From assembly GCF_007475365.1 (NCBI RefSeq), contig NZ_CP034442.1, positions 558,001 through 622,000 of the forward strand: 64,000 nucleotides of DNA, given 5' to 3'. This document shows, piece by piece, positions 1-8,501 of the stretch; within the stretch, counting starts at the first letter, position 1, and every line of letters begins with the position of its first letter. The notes under the pieces are model-generated. The model worked only from the letters and a program-made list of their open reading frames with translations. It had not been told where the DNA came from and did no database searches. Source of the stretch: Streptococcus oralis subsp. dentisani (GTDB lineage: Bacteria; Bacillota; Bacilli; Lactobacillales; Streptococcaceae). The position numbers and the translations under genes were made by a program.

Positions 1-102
1 AAGAACAGGTAGCTTTATTATAGATAAGAGTAGTTGAAATTTTTATCACATTTCTTATTTTTCTGTCGAGCTAAATTCATATTAACCAAAGACTTTGAAA
101 TA

Positions 103-135
103 AAATACTAACATTGTTACATAATGTTAGTATTT
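103..135 (-). terminator. Rho-independent terminator after the CPBP protease gene
   Basis: A 12-bp perfect stem (103-114 with 124-135) around a 9-nt loop is followed on the minus strand by TTTTATTTC. It lies just past the stop of the CPBP protease gene at 163 and probably ends the ICE operon transcript. I see no supportable gene in positions 1-102. Confidence 0.75.
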
Positions 136-162
136 CATTTCCCTAAAACAAACTAATTTGGT

Positions 163-750
163 CTAAAAAAGCAGCAAACTATAAACTAGTAGGTTCCACA
201 CCAAATGTAGCCCCATACTTCCCAAAAAATCAGATTTATAGCGTACCATCCCTAAAAACATCCCAAGTGAAACATACAAAAACCAAGCTAGAATGGTTCC
301 TGGATGATGTGCTAAGGCAAATAAAACACTTGTCAAAGCAATTCTGATATCTAATTTTCTGACTAAGTTCCATAAAATTTCTCGATACAGAAATTCTTCA
401 ACCATACTTGCATTGATTAAGAACAATAAAAATGAAAACCAAGGAACTTGATGTTGAAGCCCAATTAAGTTTACTTGATTCGTGGTTCCTTGAGCATGAA
501 TCAGACTAAAACATAGACTTATAATCAGTAGACTAACGAATCCAATACCAAGCCACTTTATCCTAATTTTCATATTGACCTTGACCACTTGTTTTCGTTG
601 ACCATACATCCATAAAAAAGAAATGAGCGACCCACAATAGAGAACCTGTAGTATAGTTAACTCACCGATACAAAGAAATTTCAGTAAGTATAAAGATACC
701 AATAGGACATTTACTTGTTGGAATATATAAACTGGAATTATTCTTTTCAT
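163..750 (-). CDS. CPBP-family intramembrane metalloprotease (CAAX/Abi)
   Basis: This 195-aa, strongly hydrophobic protein has several membrane segments. It carries the three hallmarks of the CPBP (CAAX protease and bacteriocin-processing, 'Abi') family in the C-terminal half: EEFLYRE, FALAHH and HLVWN, which supply the glutamates, histidines and asparagine of the intramembrane metal site. Family members act in peptide maturation, bacteriocin self-immunity or membrane proteolysis; the substrate here is unknown. It is the last gene of the ICE operon, starting 2 bp after the stop of the XRE-type gene, and has a good ribosome site (CGGAGG). A bacteriocin-immunity or element-protection role is inference. 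Confidence 0.85.
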   Translation of the reverse strand: MKRIIPVYIFQQVNVLLVSLYLLKFLCIGELTILQVLYCGSLISFLWMYGQRKQVVKVNMKIRIKWLGIGFVSLLIISLCFSLIHAQGTTNQVNLIGLQHQVPWFSFLLFLINASMVEEFLYREILWNLVRKLDIRIALTSVLFALAHHPGTILAWFLYVSLGMFLGMVRYKSDFLGSMGLHLVWNLLVYSLLLF

Positions 751-752
751 AG

Positions 753-986
753 TTACCTCCGAAATAAATCTTCATAATCTAAATCTAATACCTGCACAAT
801 CCTTTCTACCCATGGACTTTGAGGCATTCGTTGTTCCATCTTATAGTGGCGAATCTTTTGATACAAACGATTCAATTCACTTGGATAGTGAAACTCTCCC
901 GCAAACATTTTTCTGGTTAACTCAATCCAGCTGATATTTCTTTCAGCCAAAATAATGGACAAGTTCTCCCAAAATCGTTCAGCCAT
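753..986 (-). CDS. Small XRE/Cro-type helix-turn-helix protein (putative)
   Basis: This is a 77-aa protein. The spacing of hydrophobic positions and the C-terminal VERIVQVLDLDYEDLF segment resemble the end of a Cro/C1-type helix-turn-helix domain, where a final helix leads to a conserved leucine-x-aspartate stretch. An AAAGGAG ribosome site precedes the ATG. It sits between the Spx-like gene and the CPBP protease in the ICE operon. DNA binding and a regulatory role on the element are inferred from the fold-like pattern only; the expected recognition helix is not clear-cut, so the family call is tentative. Confidence 0.5.
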   Translation of the reverse strand: MAERFWENLSIILAERNISWIELTRKMFAGEFHYPSELNRLYQKIRHYKMEQRMPQSPWVERIVQVLDLDYEDLFRR

Positions 987-998
987 ATTGCTTCTCCT

Positions 999-1379
999 TT
1001 AACTTGATAAATAATGTGTTTGTTCCATGTAAATCAATTGTTTCGTATCTCTAGGTAATAAAGCTCTGGCCTCCTCTAGATTCAGATTTGGATAAACTCG
1101 CTTATTTGAAACCGCAAGAGGAAGCCTGATGGTTAGTTCAGGATTTTTTAATATCATTTCAATGAAATCCGTTAATCTTAGATTGTCACGGTTCTTAAAT
1201 CGTAATAAATTGGGAGATAAAAATTCAAAACAATCTGAAGAATAGCTCATCATCTCAATTAATTTGTCCTTTGTCATTTCAGAAACTGAATGACAAGATA
1301 CCTCGATGCCATAGTTTTGGAAGAAGTCTAAAAGAAGTTGATTTCTTTGGCTATTTTTACTTAGATAGAGATCAATCAT
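999..1379 (-). CDS. Spx/ArsC-family protein lacking the CxxC redox centre
   Basis: This 126-aa protein aligns along its whole length with Spx. It starts MIDLYLSKNSQRNQ where Spx has the LYTS-x-x-CxxC start. It also keeps the central repeat-like FEFLSPNLLRFKN region, the IRLPLAVSNKRVYPNLNLEEAR block and the LLPR motif near the end. Spx binds the RNA polymerase alpha C-terminal domain and redirects transcription under disulfide stress. Here both cysteines (positions 10 and 13) are replaced by Ser and Asn, so thiol switching is not possible. The start overlaps the end of the 149-aa gene by 8 bp and has a GGGAGG ribosome site. A constitutive or decoy Spx on the element is inference. Confidence 0.75.
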   Translation of the reverse strand: MIDLYLSKNSQRNQLLLDFFQNYGIEVSCHSVSEMTKDKLIEMMSYSSDCFEFLSPNLLRFKNRDNLRLTDFIEMILKNPELTIRLPLAVSNKRVYPNLNLEEARALLPRDTKQLIYMEQTHYLSS

Positions 1380-1821
1380 GGGAAACCTCCCAAAGATTCG
1401 GTTCTATTTGATATTCTGAAACGATTAAGGAATCTAATAAATTTGCGAAGTTAATCGGTTGCTTGTCTTCATCATAAGCTTTTACAGTTACTTGGGTTGT
1501 AAGTATTACCTCTTTTCCCTCGGCTCGATAGCCTTGTCCATATAAAACAAAAACAAGATTTTGATGATCATCTACAAAGGCATCAACCCCATTCTTTATG
1601 CCTTGACTTTCAAGGAATTCCATAATGTTTTGAAGATAGGATTCGTAAAATAGTGGGTAATTATGTTTTTCATGGTAATCATCTAAAAATGTCACCTCAA
1701 ACTCACATGGATAATTGGGCATCAAAAATATTTGTTCATCCAGCTGTCTGATTTCTGCATCATGTAATTCTGTTTCTAATTCATCACAATCTAGTATTGA
1801 TTCTTTATTTAATGCTTTCAT
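1372..1821 (-). CDS. Hypothetical ICE protein (149 aa)
   Basis: I do not recognise this family. The protein is acidic and soluble, with no signal peptide or membrane segment. It has an N-terminal amphipathic stretch (ESILDCDELETELHDAEIRQL) followed by mixed alpha/beta-like sequence with aromatic clusters (HEKHNYPLFYESYLQ). It overlaps the end of the methyltransferase gene by 17 bp and the start of the Spx-like gene by 8 bp. A ribosome site (AGAGGAAAAAG) lies inside the methyltransferase 3' end. The overlaps imply translational coupling and a conserved module. Its function is unknown; partnership with the methyltransferase or the Spx-like protein is only suggested by position. Confidence 0.7.
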   Translation of the reverse strand: MKALNKESILDCDELETELHDAEIRQLDEQIFLMPNYPCEFEVTFLDDYHEKHNYPLFYESYLQNIMEFLESQGIKNGVDAFVDDHQNLVFVLYGQGYRAEGKEVILTTQVTVKAYDEDKQPINFANLLDSLIVSEYQIEPNLWEVSHD

Positions 1822-3163
1822 CTTTTTCCTCTATTTCTTTTAATTTCTTTGCGATTGCAGCAATCACAGGAACGGTTACACTATTACCAGCTTGTTTATA
1901 GAGCTGACTATTACTAGAGACTTTTCTAGCAGCTTCAAAAGCCCAATCAGGAAACCCTTGCAAGCGAAAACACTCTTTAGGAGTGATTCGTCGAATTCTC
2001 AGACGGTAAAATTGTCCATCTATCAAGACACCGGCTACATGATAAACTTGTTTATCTTTTCCTTCATAGCTAGCCACTACTACTCCCATTTGACCACTAG
2101 TTGTTAACGTATTCGCTATACCTTTTCCAACTCTACCACGACGATACTGAGAACTTGGTCTTTCTAAATTGATTGAATCCCCAATCTCTGCTTGTGCATA
2201 CCCTTTTTTCGTTGCTTCCCGAACTTTTAAAAATTGGATTGATTCTGGAATCAGTATTTTGGGAATTTTATCTCCACCTTGCATCGTAGTCAATGTTGGA
2301 GATAAGCCCTCACTTCCATAGACACGACCAGTTTCCTTAAAGCTAGTCGGTAAATCTCCAACAACAACAATACCATGACGATCCTGAGTATTTAAAGTAA
2401 ACATCGGCTCTTGGTTTTCCTTAAAGCGTCTACCATTTTGTCTTTTTTCTAATCTATCTGGTGTCATACAAGGAATCGCAACTTTAAATCCTTCTCCTTT
2501 TCCACGAACTAAGGTTGGCGCAAGACCTTCTGAACAATAAACTTTACCGCTCATTCCTCTTTTTGATGGATTCAAATTTCCTAGTGCTTTTAAAGTCTCA
2601 GAGTTAGTTGCTTGACCTTCTCGTCTGAAAGGAAATAAGAGTCTGGTACATTTCTTTCTAGAATGTCCGATAATAAACACCCTCTCTCTGTTTTGGGGAA
2701 CGCCAAAATCCTTACTGTTAAGCACCTGCCACTCAACATCAAACCCCAACTCATCAAGTGTGGTAAGAATTGTGGTGAACGTCCGTCCCTTATCGTGATT
2801 GAGTAGGCCTTTAACATTTTCAAGAAAAAGAAAACGTGGTTGGATTTGTTTGGCCGCCCGAGCAATTTCAAAGAACAAAGTTCCTCTAGTATCATCAAAT
2901 CCCAATCGTCTTCCTGCGATTGAAAATGCTTGACAAGGGAATCCCCCACAGATGATATCGACTTTCCCTCTAAGTTTTTTAAATTCGTCATCTGAAACAT
3001 CTCGTATGTCATGAAATTCGATTTCTCCTTCCGTTTGAAAAATGGACTTATAAGATTCTCTAGCAAATTTATCAATCTCACAAAATCCAATACACTCGTG
3101 TCCGACACTTTCCATTCCAAGTCGAAATCCACCTATACCTGAAAATAAATCAATAAATTTCAT
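1805..3163 (-). CDS. DNA (cytosine-5-)-methyltransferase, ICE-borne
   Basis: This 452-aa C5-cytosine DNA methyltransferase transfers a methyl group from SAM to C5 of cytosine. Conserved motifs run in order: DLFSGIGGF (I, SAM binding), GGFPCQAFS (IV, catalytic Cys), FLENVKG (VI), QNRERVF (VIII) and KQAGNSV (X). The target-recognition region between VIII and X holds imperfect repeats of a VYxSEGLxPTL unit, as in several members of the family. I start it at the ATG at 3163, directly before MKFIDLF, with an AAAGGAG site inside the preceding peptide gene. A longer upstream reading has no site. No partner restriction enzyme is visible, so it is probably a solitary, element-protecting methylase. Confidence 0.93.
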   Translation of the reverse strand: MKFIDLFSGIGGFRLGMESVGHECIGFCEIDKFARESYKSIFQTEGEIEFHDIRDVSDDEFKKLRGKVDIICGGFPCQAFSIAGRRLGFDDTRGTLFFEIARAAKQIQPRFLFLENVKGLLNHDKGRTFTTILTTLDELGFDVEWQVLNSKDFGVPQNRERVFIIGHSRKKCTRLLFPFRREGQATNSETLKALGNLNPSKRGMSGKVYCSEGLAPTLVRGKGEGFKVAIPCMTPDRLEKRQNGRRFKENQEPMFTLNTQDRHGIVVVGDLPTSFKETGRVYGSEGLSPTLTTMQGGDKIPKILIPESIQFLKVREATKKGYAQAEIGDSINLERPSSQYRRGRVGKGIANTLTTSGQMGVVVASYEGKDKQVYHVAGVLIDGQFYRLRIRRITPKECFRLQGFPDWAFEAARKVSSNSQLYKQAGNSVTVPVIAAIAKKLKEIEEKDESIK

Positions 3164-3261
3164 TCCTTGATTACTCCTTTCTGATCTACTATCAATGTCC
3201 AAAGTGTCACACCACTTGAAATGATAATGAGCATAACTAATATCCACTCGATTGGCGACAT
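3160..3261 (-). CDS. 33-aa single-pass membrane peptide
   Basis: This short ORF encodes one hydrophobic helix (EWILVMLIIISSGVTLWTLIV) with a charged C-terminus. Its AAAGGAGG ribosome site lies inside the last codons of repA, giving RepA its RKGGG end. Its stop overlaps the methyltransferase ATG (ATGA), and it in turn contains the methyltransferase ribosome site. The chain of embedded sites is strong evidence that it is translated and couples repA to the methylase. Function is unknown; small membrane peptides occur in ICE replication modules. Confidence 0.65.
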   Translation of the reverse strand: MSPIEWILVMLIIISSGVTLWTLIVDQKGVIKE

Positions 3262-3262
3262 T

Positions 3263-4042
3263 TTAACCACCTCCTTTTCTAACACGATTATTCCAAACAG
3301 AATACAAGCCGTTAAATACAAATTCAGCAAGCACTTCCGCACGTCTAACAAAGTGAACATTGTCAAGAGCATACTGATAGATTCTCTCAAAATCAGTCAT
3401 AGCAATTTCACTAGCTGTTTCAGAAAAACCTTCTCGTCTAAATTGATCTTGTACCAATCCCCAAATATAATCTCGATCATATTTTGTGACCTTTTCTACT
3501 TTTCTTTTCAAGATAGGTTGAGTATTCCTATCCTCCTCATCCTCAATAAATAAAGAATCAGTCTCACTATATTTAGTCTCACTAACTTCAGTCTCACTAG
3601 GGGCTGAATATGAGACGGGGGACGTTTCATTTTCAACCTGCCCTAGTCTTTTTTTAACACTAGGCCTGTTTGAATTACCTACTGGGGTAGAAGACAATTC
3701 CCCTAAATAAATCTTATTAGCAAGTCTCCCTTTCTCACTTGAAGACTGTTGAACTTCATCAATTAAGTCATATTCTTTAAGAGTTTTTTTGATGGACAGT
3801 AATTTTGACTTCGAACAACCTAACAGCCTCATCAGTTTAGAATTAGAAAATACTAAATAGACTGCTCCTTCTTCATCTATCCAACCACGACTGAGAGATA
3901 ATTCTAAACGATCTTTTAAAATAGAATAAGCCACCTTTACTTCTAGTTTCATATCCATATATTTCTCATCCTCAAAAAGAATTTTAGGTAATTTGTAATA
4001 CCGTTCTGAAGTTTGGTATTGATTTGCGGTAATTCGTTTCAT
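3263..4042 (-). CDS. RepA_N-type replication initiator
   Basis: This 259-aa protein begins with the typical RepA_N sequence: MKRITANQYQTSERYYKLPK, a DEKYMDMKLEVKVAYSILKDR segment, then LSRGWIDEEGAVYLVFSN and a winged-helix region (LMRLLGCSKSKLLSIKKTLKEYDLI). The central linker is rich in Ser, Thr and Glu. A C-terminal helical domain (DYIWGLVQDQFRREGF...) resembles the host-specific domain of the family. RepA_N proteins initiate theta replication of plasmids and of the excised circular form of some ICEs. It overlaps the upstream 57-aa gene by 4 bp (ATGA). It supports autonomous, transient replication of the element, which is inference. Confidence 0.85.
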   Translation of the reverse strand: MKRITANQYQTSERYYKLPKILFEDEKYMDMKLEVKVAYSILKDRLELSLSRGWIDEEGAVYLVFSNSKLMRLLGCSKSKLLSIKKTLKEYDLIDEVQQSSSEKGRLANKIYLGELSSTPVGNSNRPSVKKRLGQVENETSPVSYSAPSETEVSETKYSETDSLFIEDEEDRNTQPILKRKVEKVTKYDRDYIWGLVQDQFRREGFSETASEIAMTDFERIYQYALDNVHFVRRAEVLAEFVFNGLYSVWNNRVRKGGG

Positions 4043-4212
4043 AGCGCGCCTCCAAGTTCTTTGAGTATTAAATCTCCACTTGATTCCAAGCGAACCAAGC
4101 CACTTTTTTCTAATTCAGCCATAAGAGAGATGGCTTCAACAATGTCAATTCTCATTTCACGTACTAAAAATGAAATGACAATATAGCGTGATGATTGTAG
4201 TTCTTTTGTCAT
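4039..4212 (-). CDS. Small ICE protein upstream of repA (57 aa)
   Basis: The ORF is open further upstream, but the ATG at 4212 is preceded by CAGGAGGG and follows a leader hairpin, so I take it as the start (57 aa, beginning MTKELQSSRYIV). The protein is short and helical, with an LMAELEKSGLVRLE stretch like part of a winged-helix domain. Its stop overlaps the RepA start. It is the first gene of the ICE operon, and a role in repA control is plausible but unproven. Confidence 0.6.
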   Translation of the reverse strand: MTKELQSSRYIVISFLVREMRIDIVEAISLMAELEKSGLVRLESSGDLILKELGGAL

Positions 4213-4229
4213 TTTCCCTCCTGAAAATA

Positions 4230-4259
4230 AAAAAAGGAGAACAATATACAATTGTTCTC
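4230..4259 (-). terminator. Leader terminator/attenuator before the ICE operon
   Basis: A 9-bp perfect stem (4237-4245 with 4251-4259, 5-nt loop) is followed on the minus strand by CTTTTTTTATTTT, then directly by the ribosome site of the 57-aa gene. It looks like an intrinsic terminator. It could insulate the element from rumA transcription or act as an attenuator for the repA operon. Confidence 0.65.
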
Positions 4260-4310
4260 TCTTAAGATAAATATTTATTGTTGTATTCATTTTTCCGATA
4301 CGCAAACGAC

Positions 4311-4385
4311 ATCTACAAATACATTTACATCTATGTGCCTTTTTAGGACTTTTTTAACGTCAAAATTGCCTTTATCTACAAATAC
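4311..4385. repeat. 12-bp direct repeats beside the ICE/rumA junction
   Basis: The sequence ATCTACAAATAC occurs perfectly at 4311-4322 and 4374-4385, 63 bp apart (about six helical turns). A weaker related stretch (ATTTACATCTATG) lies at 4323-4335. They lie on the element side of the junction, between the repA operon and the rumA 3' end, where integrase arm-type sites are expected. That role is inference. Confidence 0.55.
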
Positions 4386-4420
4386 AAAATGCTTGTAAAA
4401 TAGCTTAAAATCAAGGATTT

Positions 4421-5794
<1,374 letters not shown>

Positions 5795-5800
5795 CTATCG

Positions 5801-5819
5801 GCCGTCAAAAAAAGACGGC
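5801..5819 (-). promoter_or_regulatory. Leader hairpin with U7 loop before rlmCD
   Basis: A GCCGTC/GACGGC 6-bp stem closes a loop of seven A residues (seven U in the mRNA), 18 nt upstream of the rlmCD ATG and inside the short predicted leader. It could affect translation or mRNA stability; no function is established. Confidence 0.4.
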
Positions 5820-5838
5820 AACATTTCTGTTACCATCT

Positions 5839-5867
5839 ATTATATCATGAAATGACCTAAGCACCAA
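5839..5867 (-). promoter_or_regulatory. Promoter of rlmCD
   Basis: On the minus strand, a -35 TTGGTG (5862-5867), a 17-bp spacer and an extended -10 TGATATAAT (hexamer 5839-5844) precede the rlmCD leader. The -35 overlaps the end of the DUF1002 gene, so rlmCD is probably transcribed separately. Confidence 0.75.
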
Positions 5868-6831
5868 AACTCTTGAAGAAGTTGACAATGGCTTGCCAAA
5901 GAGAACTCAAGAAATTGCCACCGTCTTCTAGCGCTTTATTGGCATCAAAGTTGAGGTTGATATTTTTAAAACTATCTCCAGCTTGGGAAACAATACTTTG
6001 CTTGAGGTCATTTAGGGTTTTAGTGAAATCAGCATTGTTCAAAATATCACTCTTCGAGAGGTTAAGTGCAAAATTGATGATGATATTGACCTGGTTTCCT
6101 GTTATAACCTGATCGAGTTTGTAGTTTTTTAGTGTGTCTTCTACTATTTTGCGGACATCTTCCTCTGTCAGATTGCCTTTGGCTTCTTTTGCCTTTGCGA
6201 TTCCTGCCTTGATATCTGCCAAAGCAACATTGAGTTTATTGGCATCGTAGCCTGATTTATCCTTATTTTCAGCATTAATATCGGATAAGGCTTTTAACTC
6301 TTCTTGAGCCAAGTCTTTATTGGCTTGCGGTACTTTGGCTCCATTGGCCTCTAACGAATAGTAAATCCCTGCCAGGGCACTCTCACCTGTAACTGGAATA
6401 GGAGCTGCAACTGTGATTTTAGCATGCTCTACTCCCAAGGTCACCGCTGCATTACGATACATATCCTGCGTCACCTTGGTGATATTTTCAGGCGTTTCAA
6501 TCTTGACCTCTAGAGGCGACTTGTCACCTAGCTTTTGAATCTTGGCTGACGAATAAAGCTGTAAACTAGCATCATTAGCCACATTCATAATTTTCGAATA
6601 GATATCAGGTGTCATAGTTTTGATATCTTTGGTGTCTTTTGATGCATCATAGCCAAGTTTGCTAAGTGTTTGATTTTTCTGGTCTTCAGATAGAGAAGAA
6701 CCTAGGACATATTCTGGTTGTACATAGGTTTCATCGATTACTTTTTGAACATCGGTTGCTGCGTGGACGCTCGTCATAGCTGTTGCGGCCCACAATACTG
6801 CAGCACTTGTTAGAAAGAATTTCTTTCTCAT
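5857..6831 (-). CDS. Secreted DUF1002 domain protein
   Basis: This 324-aa protein has a cleavable Sec signal peptide (MRKKFFLTSAAVLWAATAMT, cut after the VHA-A region). The mature part matches the DUF1002 pattern of Firmicutes, with an early LGSSLSEDQKNQTLSKLGY segment and a VTGESALAGIYYSLEANG motif, followed by long amphipathic helices and a hydrophobic C-terminal tail (LSSLWQAIVNFFKSFG). The family function is unknown; the protein is expected outside the membrane. It lies downstream of pvaA with an 86-bp gap. No catalytic signature is visible. Confidence 0.8.
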   Translation of the reverse strand: MRKKFFLTSAAVLWAATAMTSVHAATDVQKVIDETYVQPEYVLGSSLSEDQKNQTLSKLGYDASKDTKDIKTMTPDIYSKIMNVANDASLQLYSSAKIQKLGDKSPLEVKIETPENITKVTQDMYRNAAVTLGVEHAKITVAAPIPVTGESALAGIYYSLEANGAKVPQANKDLAQEELKALSDINAENKDKSGYDANKLNVALADIKAGIAKAKEAKGNLTEEDVRKIVEDTLKNYKLDQVITGNQVNIIINFALNLSKSDILNNADFTKTLNDLKQSIVSQAGDSFKNINLNFDANKALEDGGNFLSSLWQAIVNFFKSFGA

Positions 6832-6917
6832 GGGATATTCCCTCCTTTACCTTTCTAGGGTAATAAAACAATCTTAAAGAAAACTTATAGTGAAAAACAC
6901 CTGGTCAAACCAGATGT

Positions 6918-7520
6918 TTAAAAGAAATTAAAGAATTTCATGATATAGAGATTGAAGCGAACCTGTCTCGAGTAGTAATAATTTCCACCATTCTCATAGA
7001 GTTCGGCTCCGTGAAAGATAGAAATGGGGTTGATATAGATATAGGTCTTTCCAGTGGTATTACCAAGGATTGGAGCGACCGTTTCTCGGGAGTAACGCTT
7101 GGCTAATGCCAGAGTATTTTCCTTGCCATTTTGAGCGATAAAGTCGATATAGGCAGGTCCAAAATTATAGGCTTGAACGGCGGTCCAGACGTCTACTCCT
7201 TTACTCTGTGCTAAATAGAGGTTATCTGTTAGTGTCTGTATCCCTTGGCGAATACTAGAAGCATCGTCTTTGATGGTATTGGTAGCGCCACTAGCAGACT
7301 CACTAGACTGCATGACATCCCGCTCTTTTCCCTTCGTTTCGGTATAAATCATAGCGAGCACCAACTCTTCATTAGCTGGAGTATCTCTTTCGCTCAAGAT
7401 TTCTCGAACCATGGGTTGGTAGGTCATGACTTGCTTCACATCTTGGTGTATATGATAGACTTTATAGACAGCGAAAAGGAAGACTGCTAGTACTAGCACT
7501 CTTCGTAGTAATTTAAACAT
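6918..7520 (-). CDS. pvaA: Lysozyme-like surface protein PvaA
   Basis: This 200-aa protein has an N-terminal membrane anchor or uncleaved signal (residues ~6-22) and a lysozyme-like (transglycosylase-fold) domain. The domain includes [26 protein letters not shown], with the putative catalytic Glu in YTETKG, then [35 protein letters not shown]. It corresponds to pneumococcal vaccine antigen A, a peptidoglycan-associated protein also found in Bacillus relatives. Its ATG overlaps the stop of the upstream nucleoid-protein gene by 1 bp (TAATG), indicating an operon. Enzymatic activity on peptidoglycan is inferred from the fold. Confidence 0.85.
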   Translation of the reverse strand: MFKLLRRVLVLAVFLFAVYKVYHIHQDVKQVMTYQPMVREILSERDTPANEELVLAMIYTETKGKERDVMQSSESASGATNTIKDDASSIRQGIQTLTDNLYLAQSKGVDVWTAVQAYNFGPAYIDFIAQNGKENTLALAKRYSRETVAPILGNTTGKTYIYINPISIFHGAELYENGGNYYYSRQVRFNLYIMKFFNFF

Positions 7521-8494
7521 TATTTACTTTGAATATCCTCGATATTTTTGATTAAAATAGAATAAGTTCCATTGTCATTTTGGATAAACTCAACAGACTC
7601 TGCGTCTTGGTAAACATTATTTGGAACGATGAGTTCGATTCCATTTGACAAGGAAAGTTTTTGGTTTTCAAATTTCTTGAGTTGACGACTGGCATCGATT
7701 TCATCGAACTGGACTGGTTCTGGTACGGCTTCCTTAACTTGGTCGATAAAACTCAAACGAGCCGTCAGATTGTTATCAAAAAGGTCGTTAGCCAATTTCT
7801 CGGGAGACAGTTCGTTGCTTTCTTCCAGATTGTTGAAAATCGCTGATTTGACCTTGGATTGAAATTGAAAATCATCTGTGTTAAAGGACTCTGCAATTCT
7901 CTGGGCCGTTTTTTCCAGTTCCTTGATGGATTTTTTTGGCGAAATCTTAGGAGCGACAGCAAGAAGATTATCTGAAAAATAGTTCAGGAAAGCCCCGTTG
8001 TACTTGATTCGTTTCTCGATGAGGTGGTATTTGCGGCTTTGAAGATTGACCACCAAGGCCTCGTCAGCCCCCGTACCAAATCCAGGCAGGTTATTCTGAG
8101 TTAGCTTAATTGGATTATCAACTTCTCCACCGAGGTGAGTCAAGGTCTCACGCAGGGCAATTCGTAAGAAAGCAAAATGTTCTACACCTTCTTTAGAAAA
8201 CTGAACAAAAACCAAGTCATTGGTCTTGAGGTTTTCAGAAATGCTGAACTCCTCTTTCCAGAGATTAGCCAGTGTTACTGATGTCTCCAACAAATCATCC
8301 GTGATGTGATTGAAGAAGGGATTTTCTTCTTCGAAAATCCCAGTCTTGGCTTCATCTGAATACACACGTTCGATTTTCTTGCGCAGGTATTCTTCAATTT
8401 TTGGAGTGATATTGAGAAACTTATCCGCTAGGAACAACTCGGTATCATCTGGGCTGAACTGATGGATAATAGCTTTCTTAATATAAATGTCCAT
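7520..8494 (-). CDS. Nucleoid-associated protein (NdpA/YejK-like)
   Basis: This 324-aa protein resembles the NdpA/YejK family of nucleoid-associated proteins: the N-terminal [13 protein letters not shown] segment, the [19 protein letters not shown] strand region and the [28 protein letters not shown] core are typical. I chose the ATG at 8494, after a GAGGA site, which avoids overlap with glyA; an upstream ATG at 8527 would sit inside glyA. The family binds the bacterial nucleoid, but its exact role in streptococci is not known. It is followed without a gap by pvaA. Confidence 0.75.
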   Translation of the reverse strand: MDIYIKKAIIHQFSPDDTELFLADKFLNITPKIEEYLRKKIERVYSDEAKTGIFEEENPFFNHITDDLLETSVTLANLWKEEFSISENLKTNDLVFVQFSKEGVEHFAFLRIALRETLTHLGGEVDNPIKLTQNNLPGFGTGADEALVVNLQSRKYHLIEKRIKYNGAFLNYFSDNLLAVAPKISPKKSIKELEKTAQRIAESFNTDDFQFQSKVKSAIFNNLEESNELSPEKLANDLFDNNLTARLSFIDQVKEAVPEPVQFDEIDASRQLKKFENQKLSLSNGIELIVPNNVYQDAESVEFIQNDNGTYSILIKNIEDIQSK

Positions 8495-8501
8495 AAAAGT
8501 A

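Noticed and set aside
2590-3132. 180-aa ORF on the minus strand, in another frame of the methylase gene
   Set aside because: It overlaps a gene with all C5-methyltransferase motifs and has no ribosome site or recognisable domain.
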